In this document: positions 6,101 to 9,335 of the stretch, piece after piece
How the letters are laid out: every line of letters begins with the position of its first letter
How positions within the stretch are numbered: the stretch's first letter is position 1
DNA from: an uncultured Bdellovibrio sp.
GTDB lineage: Bacteria; Bdellovibrionota; Bdellovibrionia; Bdellovibrionales; Bdellovibrionaceae
Direction: 5' to 3'
DNA length: 9,335 bases
Assembly (NCBI GenBank): GCA_946482355.1
Contig: CAMLRE010000050.1
Coordinates: 1 to 9,335, forward strand
The notes under the pieces: model-generated
What the model saw: only the letters and a program-made list of their open reading frames with translations
Database searches by the model: none
What the model was told of the DNA's origin: nothing
Program-made: the position numbers and the translations under genes

Positions 6101-6751
6101 ATGCCAGCAGTAGATAACGAAATTATTCATAAACAACTGAACTGGCGTTACGCTTGTAAAAAGTTTGACCCCACTAAAGTTATCCGTGAACAAGACTGGA
6201 ATATCTTAACTGAGTCGTTACGTTTATCGGCTTCATCTTACGGTTTACAGCCTTGGAAATTTATCGTTGTCCAAAATCCTGAACTTAGACAAAAACTTCA
6301 GGATGCTTCTTACGGCCAAACTCCGGTAACGCAAGCTTCTCACTTTGTGGTTTTAACTTACAAAGAACAGTTAGACGAAGCTCACATCGATAAGTTCGTG
6401 GCCGAAACTGCTAAATCTCGTGGTGTTGATCCATCTGCTCTAGGAAAATTCAGAGACATGATGGTCGGAGATCTTTTAAAAGGTCCAAGATTTGAAACAA
6501 TCAAATGGTGGGCGCAACGCCAAACATACATCGCCATGGGTTCAATCTTAACAACAGCTGCCTTAATGGAAATCGACACTCTTCCAATGGAAGGTATTGA
6601 TCAGGCTGGCTACGATAAAGTTTTAAATCTTGAAGGTTCTGGTTGGAAAACGATCGCAGCCGTAGCTTGTGGTTACAGAGCCGCTGACGATAAGTACCAA
6701 CATTCGAAAAAAGTACGCTTTCCAGCCTCTGAAGTTTTCGACTACAGATAA
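6101..6751 (+). CDS. Nitroreductase family NAD(P)H-dependent oxidoreductase
   Basis: The 216-residue length and sequence fit the FMN-dependent nitroreductase family (NfsB-like), cytoplasmic enzymes that reduce nitroaromatics, quinones or related acceptors with NAD(P)H. Key segments are WRYACKKFDP (15-24, with Arg16 and Lys20/21 in the FMN phosphate-binding position), LSASSYGLQPWKFIVV (42-57), the dimer-interface helix WWAQRQTYIAMGSILTTAALMEIDTLPMEGID, and the C-terminal AVACGYRAADDKY with a basic KKVRFP. No signal peptide is present. The ATG lies 2 bp after the FN3 gene's stop; GAAG (6092-6095), overlapping that gene's end, is the likely ribosome-binding site, so the two should be cotranscribed. 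The physiological substrate cannot be read from the sequence. Confidence 0.92.
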   Translation: MPAVDNEIIHKQLNWRYACKKFDPTKVIREQDWNILTESLRLSASSYGLQPWKFIVVQNPELRQKLQDASYGQTPVTQASHFVVLTYKEQLDEAHIDKFVAETAKSRGVDPSALGKFRDMMVGDLLKGPRFETIKWWAQRQTYIAMGSILTTAALMEIDTLPMEGIDQAGYDKVLNLEGSGWKTIAAVACGYRAADDKYQHSKKVRFPASEVFDYR

Positions 6752-6764
6752 ACCAAATAAGACA

Positions 6765-6792
6765 TTGTTTTAAAAATTTAAATCCTTAAAAT
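6765..6792 (+). promoter_or_regulatory. Candidate promoter giving a leaderless peptidase mRNA
   Basis: TTGTTT (6765-6770) and TAAAAT (6787-6792, five of six consensus bases) are separated by 16 bp. Six bases separate the -10 from the A of the peptidase ATG at 6799, so the predicted start is at or next to the start codon. The absence of any Shine-Dalgarno sequence fits a leaderless message. Confidence 0.45.
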
Positions 6793-6826
6793 AAAGCTAT
6801 GAAAAACATCATAGCTTTATTTTTTT
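6788..6826 (+). terminator. Strong intrinsic terminator-like hairpin that contains a start codon
   Basis: AAAATAAAGCTATG (6788-6801) and CATAGCTTTATTTT (6810-6823) form a perfect 14-bp stem around an 8-nt loop, with seven T from 6820 to 6826. It lies 36 bp after the nitroreductase stop and is the natural terminator of the FN3-nitroreductase unit. The 5' arm carries the -10 box and the ATG of the S9A peptidase gene; the T-tract encodes part of its signal peptide. Confidence 0.75.
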
Positions 6827-8931
6827 GTGCTCTTACAATTAACTCGTGTTCTCTTAAATCGAACACTTCCTCAGATCCGTTATCAAAAGACTTAAGTTAT
6901 CTTGAAGAAATCGAATCACCACAAGTGCGCCGATTCGCCGAAGTTGAAAATGTTTTATCAGTAGCACGTCTTAAAACTGATCCGTTATTTCCAGTCATTG
7001 AAAAAGAAATTCTAGATGTCGTCACAGCCAAAGACAAATTACCTGCGATTTATTTTCACGACGGCCAACTCTATCAATTCTGGCAAGACCAAGTGCATGT
7101 GCGCGGACAACTAAAACGTATTCCGATTGCAGATTTCAATGCTCACAAGACAAATTGGGAAGTCGTCCTAGATCTGGATGACATCGCCAAAAATGAAAAT
7201 AAAAACTGGGTCTGGAAAAGCCTTACCTGTTACAAAAAAAATGATCGCATGTGTTTAGTGTTTTTATCTAACGGCGGAAAAGACGCTATCACAGCCCGTG
7301 AATATGATTTAGGTAAAAAAGAATTCGTTAAAGACGGTTTTTATTTTCCAGAATCAAAAAGCCAATTTGAATGGTACGACGAAAACACCTTACTTTGGAC
7401 AGATGGCACTAATCCTAACAAGCTAACAACTTCAGGCTATCCGCAAACTTTAAAATTTATTAAACGCGGCCAAAAATTAGACGAAGCCACGATTATCACT
7501 GATGTACCAAAAGACTATATGATGATCGATAGCTGGATGGTAGCCGATCAGGATAAAATGCATTTTATCGTTTATAAGTTAGTTTCATTCTATGAATACG
7601 AAGTTTATTATTTAGCTGATTTAGCGACGCAAAAATTAGTTAAAATTCCGATTCCTAAAGATGCTGAAGTCAGAACAATCTTTAAAGACCAGGTTTTATT
7701 TACGGTCAAATCTGATTACACAGTGAATGGTAAAACAGTTCCTCCGGGCACATTATTATCTTTTCCGCTATTTTCTTTACAAAACATCAAAGATCCAGAA
7801 ATTGTTTTCTTACCCAGCCAAACTGAAGTTCTTCAAAGCACGACAAAAAATAAAGACCAGTTATGGATTGCGGCTTTAAATGATGTTAAACGCACACTGA
7901 TTCCGGTTGATCGTGTTGATAACCGCTGGGTGGTTGGCAAATTCAATCATGGGTTAAGCGGACACAACAATGGCAACTGGTCTGTTTTTGCAATTGATCC
8001 GTATTCAAATAAAACTTATTTCAGTTACACAGATTTTTTAACACCGACTCAAGTGTACTACACAGATTCAGCACAAAATGCGAAATTAAAACTTAAATTT
8101 ATTCAAGCATCGCCTGAACGTTTTAATGCGAAAAATTTTACTTCACAGCAGTTCAAAGTAAAAAGCAAAGACGGCACTTTAATTCCGTACTTTATTGTTC
8201 ATTCTAAAAACTTAAAATACGATGGTAAAAATCCAGTGCTTCAATACGGCTACGGCGGTTTTGAAGCGGCGATGACACCTTATTATTTAGGTGTGCCTGG
8301 AAAAGTTTGGTTATCGCGCGGAAACGTCTACGTTTTAGCGAACATTCGTGGTGGCGGTGAATATGGTCCTTCATGGCATAAAGCAGCGTTGGGAGCCAAC
8401 CGCCAAAAAGCTTTCGATGATTTTATCGCTGTTAGCGAAGATTTAATTAAACGAAAAATCACTTCACCGGAACACCTAGGTATTATGGGTGGTTCAAACG
8501 GTGGATTACTAACAAGCGTGATGTTAACACAAAGACCTGATTTGTACGGCGCCGTTGTCAGCGAAGTACCACTGGCCAACATGATTCGTTTTAATAAATT
8601 ATTAGCAGGCGCAAGCTGGCAAGCCGAATACGGTAACCCTGATATTCCGGCTGATCGCGAAGTGTTAATGAAATATTCTCCGCTTCATAATATTAAACCG
8701 AATGCAAAATACCCTGAGGCTTTCTTCATTACGAGCACTAAAGATGACCGCGTTCATCCAGCCCATGCCCGCCAGATGGTGACACGCCTTAAACAAATGG
8801 GATATCCGGTGCTGTATTATGAAAATATCGATGGGGGTCATGGCAGAGCCGCAAACTTAAAAGAGTATGCGACTATGTTAGGTATGGAATACACGTACTT
8901 ATTTCAAAAATTAAGTACGTCAAAAAAATAA
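6799..8931 (+). CDS. S9A prolyl oligopeptidase family serine peptidase, probable lipoprotein
   Basis: The 710-residue length is typical of prolyl oligopeptidases, which cleave short peptides, classically after proline. A signal sequence (MKNIIALFFCALTINSC) suggests lipidation at Cys17, although Asn at -2 is unusual for a lipobox, so plain secretion is possible. Residues about 75-430 correspond to the beta-propeller that gates substrates. The alpha/beta-hydrolase part follows with YGYGGF (oxyanion region), NIRGGGEYG, GGSNGG (nucleophile Ser566), STKDDRVHP (Asp649, Arg651) and GGHGRA (His681), so the triad is complete. An in-frame TAA at 6787-6789 forbids an upstream start, and ATG 6799 is the only start giving a signal peptide. 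There is no ribosome-binding site and the start codon sits in a terminator hairpin. Its stop directly abuts that of the next, convergent gene. An envelope peptidase fits a lineage that digests peptides. Confidence 0.93.
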   Translation: MKNIIALFFCALTINSCSLKSNTSSDPLSKDLSYLEEIESPQVRRFAEVENVLSVARLKTDPLFPVIEKEILDVVTAKDKLPAIYFHDGQLYQFWQDQVHVRGQLKRIPIADFNAHKTNWEVVLDLDDIAKNENKNWVWKSLTCYKKNDRMCLVFLSNGGKDAITAREYDLGKKEFVKDGFYFPESKSQFEWYDENTLLWTDGTNPNKLTTSGYPQTLKFIKRGQKLDEATIITDVPKDYMMIDSWMVADQDKMHFIVYKLVSFYEYEVYYLADLATQKLVKIPIPKDAEVRTIFKDQVLFTVKSDYTVNGKTVPPGTLLSFPLFSLQNIKDPEIVFLPSQTEVLQSTTKNKDQLWIAALNDVKRTLIPVDRVDNRWVVGKFNHGLSGHNNGNWSVFAIDPYSNKTYFSYTDFLTPTQVYYTDSAQNAKLKLKFIQASPERFNAKNFTSQQFKVKSKDGTLIPYFIVHSKNLKYDGKNPVLQYGYGGFEAAMTPYYLGVPGKVWLSRGNVYVLANIRGGGEYGPSWHKAALGANRQKAFDDFIAVSEDLIKRKITSPEHLGIMGGSNGGLLTSVMLTQRPDLYGAVVSEVPLANMIRFNKLLAGASWQAEYGNPDIPADREVLMKYSPLHNIKPNAKYPEAFFITSTKDDRVHPAHARQMVTRLKQMGYPVLYYENIDGGHGRAANLKEYATMLGMEYTYLFQKLSTSKK
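8893..8920. repeat. 9-bp perfect inverted repeat in the last codons of the peptidase gene
   Basis: ACGTACTTA (8893-8901) and TAAGTACGT (8912-8920) can pair around a 10-nt loop, just before the two abutting stop codons. Neither strand has a T-tract directly after it, so it is not a standard intrinsic terminator. It may stabilise mRNA 3' ends or block convergent polymerases. Confidence 0.5.
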
Positions 8932-9335
8932 TTACTTCGATAACCAATTAAGAATCTTTTTAGTTTTTTCTTCAGTCTGATCTAAAATGGTTTTACGCCA
9001 TTCACGGTCAGACGGAAAAAACATCTCCTGAAAATCATGTTTAATTTTTTCTGCATCTTGCGGATCTTTTGCCGGATGCCAGAAGTTTTGATTTTCAAAA
9101 ACCATACGGCGAAGTGACTCAACCGAACCAGTTGTCTTTTGACTGTCTAAAGTTCCGTATTCAAAAGTAATCCCTACAGATTTCGGAGCTTTTTCTTTTA
9201 ATTTGTAATTAATTTCGTGAATGAAAAATGTCAGCATTTCGCCTTGAATAGAATAAAATTTTTCATCTGATCCATAGTCGATTTCATTTTCTTCGGTGAA
9301 AACTTCAGTCAGCGGGTTACCTTCTTTTTTGCCGT
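8932..9335 (-). CDS. C-terminal part of a DUF2817 / M14-like zinc carboxypeptidase family protein
   Basis: The reading frame is open from the stop at 8932 to the window edge, so only the last 133 residues are visible. The ATG at 9237 is internal rather than the start, because in-frame coding (GKKEGNPLTEVFTEE and onward) continues upstream. The fragment contains GITFEYGT (Glu codon at 9160-9162), matching the conserved EFGT strand that carries the catalytic Glu in M14-like peptidases. It continues with the DUF2817-type ending: ESLRRMVFENQNFWH, a MFFPSDREWRKTIL segment and a terminal helix. The zinc ligands would lie in the missing N-terminal part, so catalytic competence cannot be judged. It is convergent with the S9A peptidase with no bases between stops. 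Confidence 0.72.
   Translation of the reverse strand, partial: GKKEGNPLTEVFTEENEIDYGSDEKFYSIQGEMLTFFIHEINYKLKEKAPKSVGITFEYGTLDSQKTTGSVESLRRMVFENQNFWHPAKDPQDAEKIKHDFQEMFFPSDREWRKTILDQTEEKTKKILNWLSK

Noticed and set aside
5553..6193. Minus-strand ORFs across the FN3 gene and nitroreductase start
   Set aside because: They are low-complexity Phe/Ser/Val-rich translations opposite well-supported genes.
6382..6579. Minus-strand ORF inside the nitroreductase gene
   Set aside because: It is opposite a clear family member and lacks its own ribosome-binding site or motif.
8328..8582. Minus-strand ORF inside the S9A peptidase gene
   Set aside because: It is antisense to the catalytic Ser region of a confident gene.

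Overview
The window looks like chromosomal DNA from an AT-rich, Gram-negative member of the Bdellovibrionota (a Bdellovibrio-like predatory lineage). This is inferred from a TIGR02147/DUF4423 regulator (a family concentrated in Bdellovibrionota and Fibrobacteres), the high share of exported proteins and lipoproteins with A/T-ending codons, and a lipoprotein with the Gly-rich GGGNG plus HEIVMG signature that I associate with this phylum. The species cannot be named from the sequence. Of nine protein genes, six have a visible export signal; two others are truncated or cytoplasmic enzymes, and one is the regulator.

Left part (1-1714): the tail of an unidentified gene, then an exported 440-residue protein with a Cys-rich N-terminal half and a C-terminal domain that reads like an R-S-E type ADP-ribosyltransferase fold. 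It could be an effector or toxin, but the fold is inferred from short motifs. A 222-bp intergenic region with a terminator-like hairpin follows.

Middle part (1715-4895): a compact three-gene unit of exported proteins (lipoprotein, small secreted protein, lipoprotein, the last two overlapping by ATGA). It faces a TIGR02147 regulator, with the two stop codons overlapping. The regulator's 5' region and the region before the three-gene unit share a 12-base sequence containing GTTAAC, a possible but unproven common operator.

RNA gene (about 4952-5369, minus strand): a complete type A RNase P RNA (rnpB), recognised from its conserved regions, with a promoter and T-tract. It lies just upstream of the regulator on the same strand.

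Right part (5496-9335): an apparently highly expressed His-rich FN3 protein and a nitroreductase separated by 2 bp. Next come an S9A prolyl-oligopeptidase lipoprotein with an intact Ser-Asp-His triad and, convergently with no gap, the C-terminal part of a DUF2817 (M14-like) peptidase.

The most unusual structural signal is at 6765-6826. A perfect 14-bp hairpin with a T-tract (a textbook intrinsic terminator) contains the peptidase's start codon, no ribosome-binding site is visible, and a promoter-like pair is placed so that transcription would begin at the A of the ATG. This suggests a terminator/leaderless-start overlap. A weaker version of the same arrangement is seen at 146-170. No mobile elements, CRISPR arrays or tRNAs were seen.
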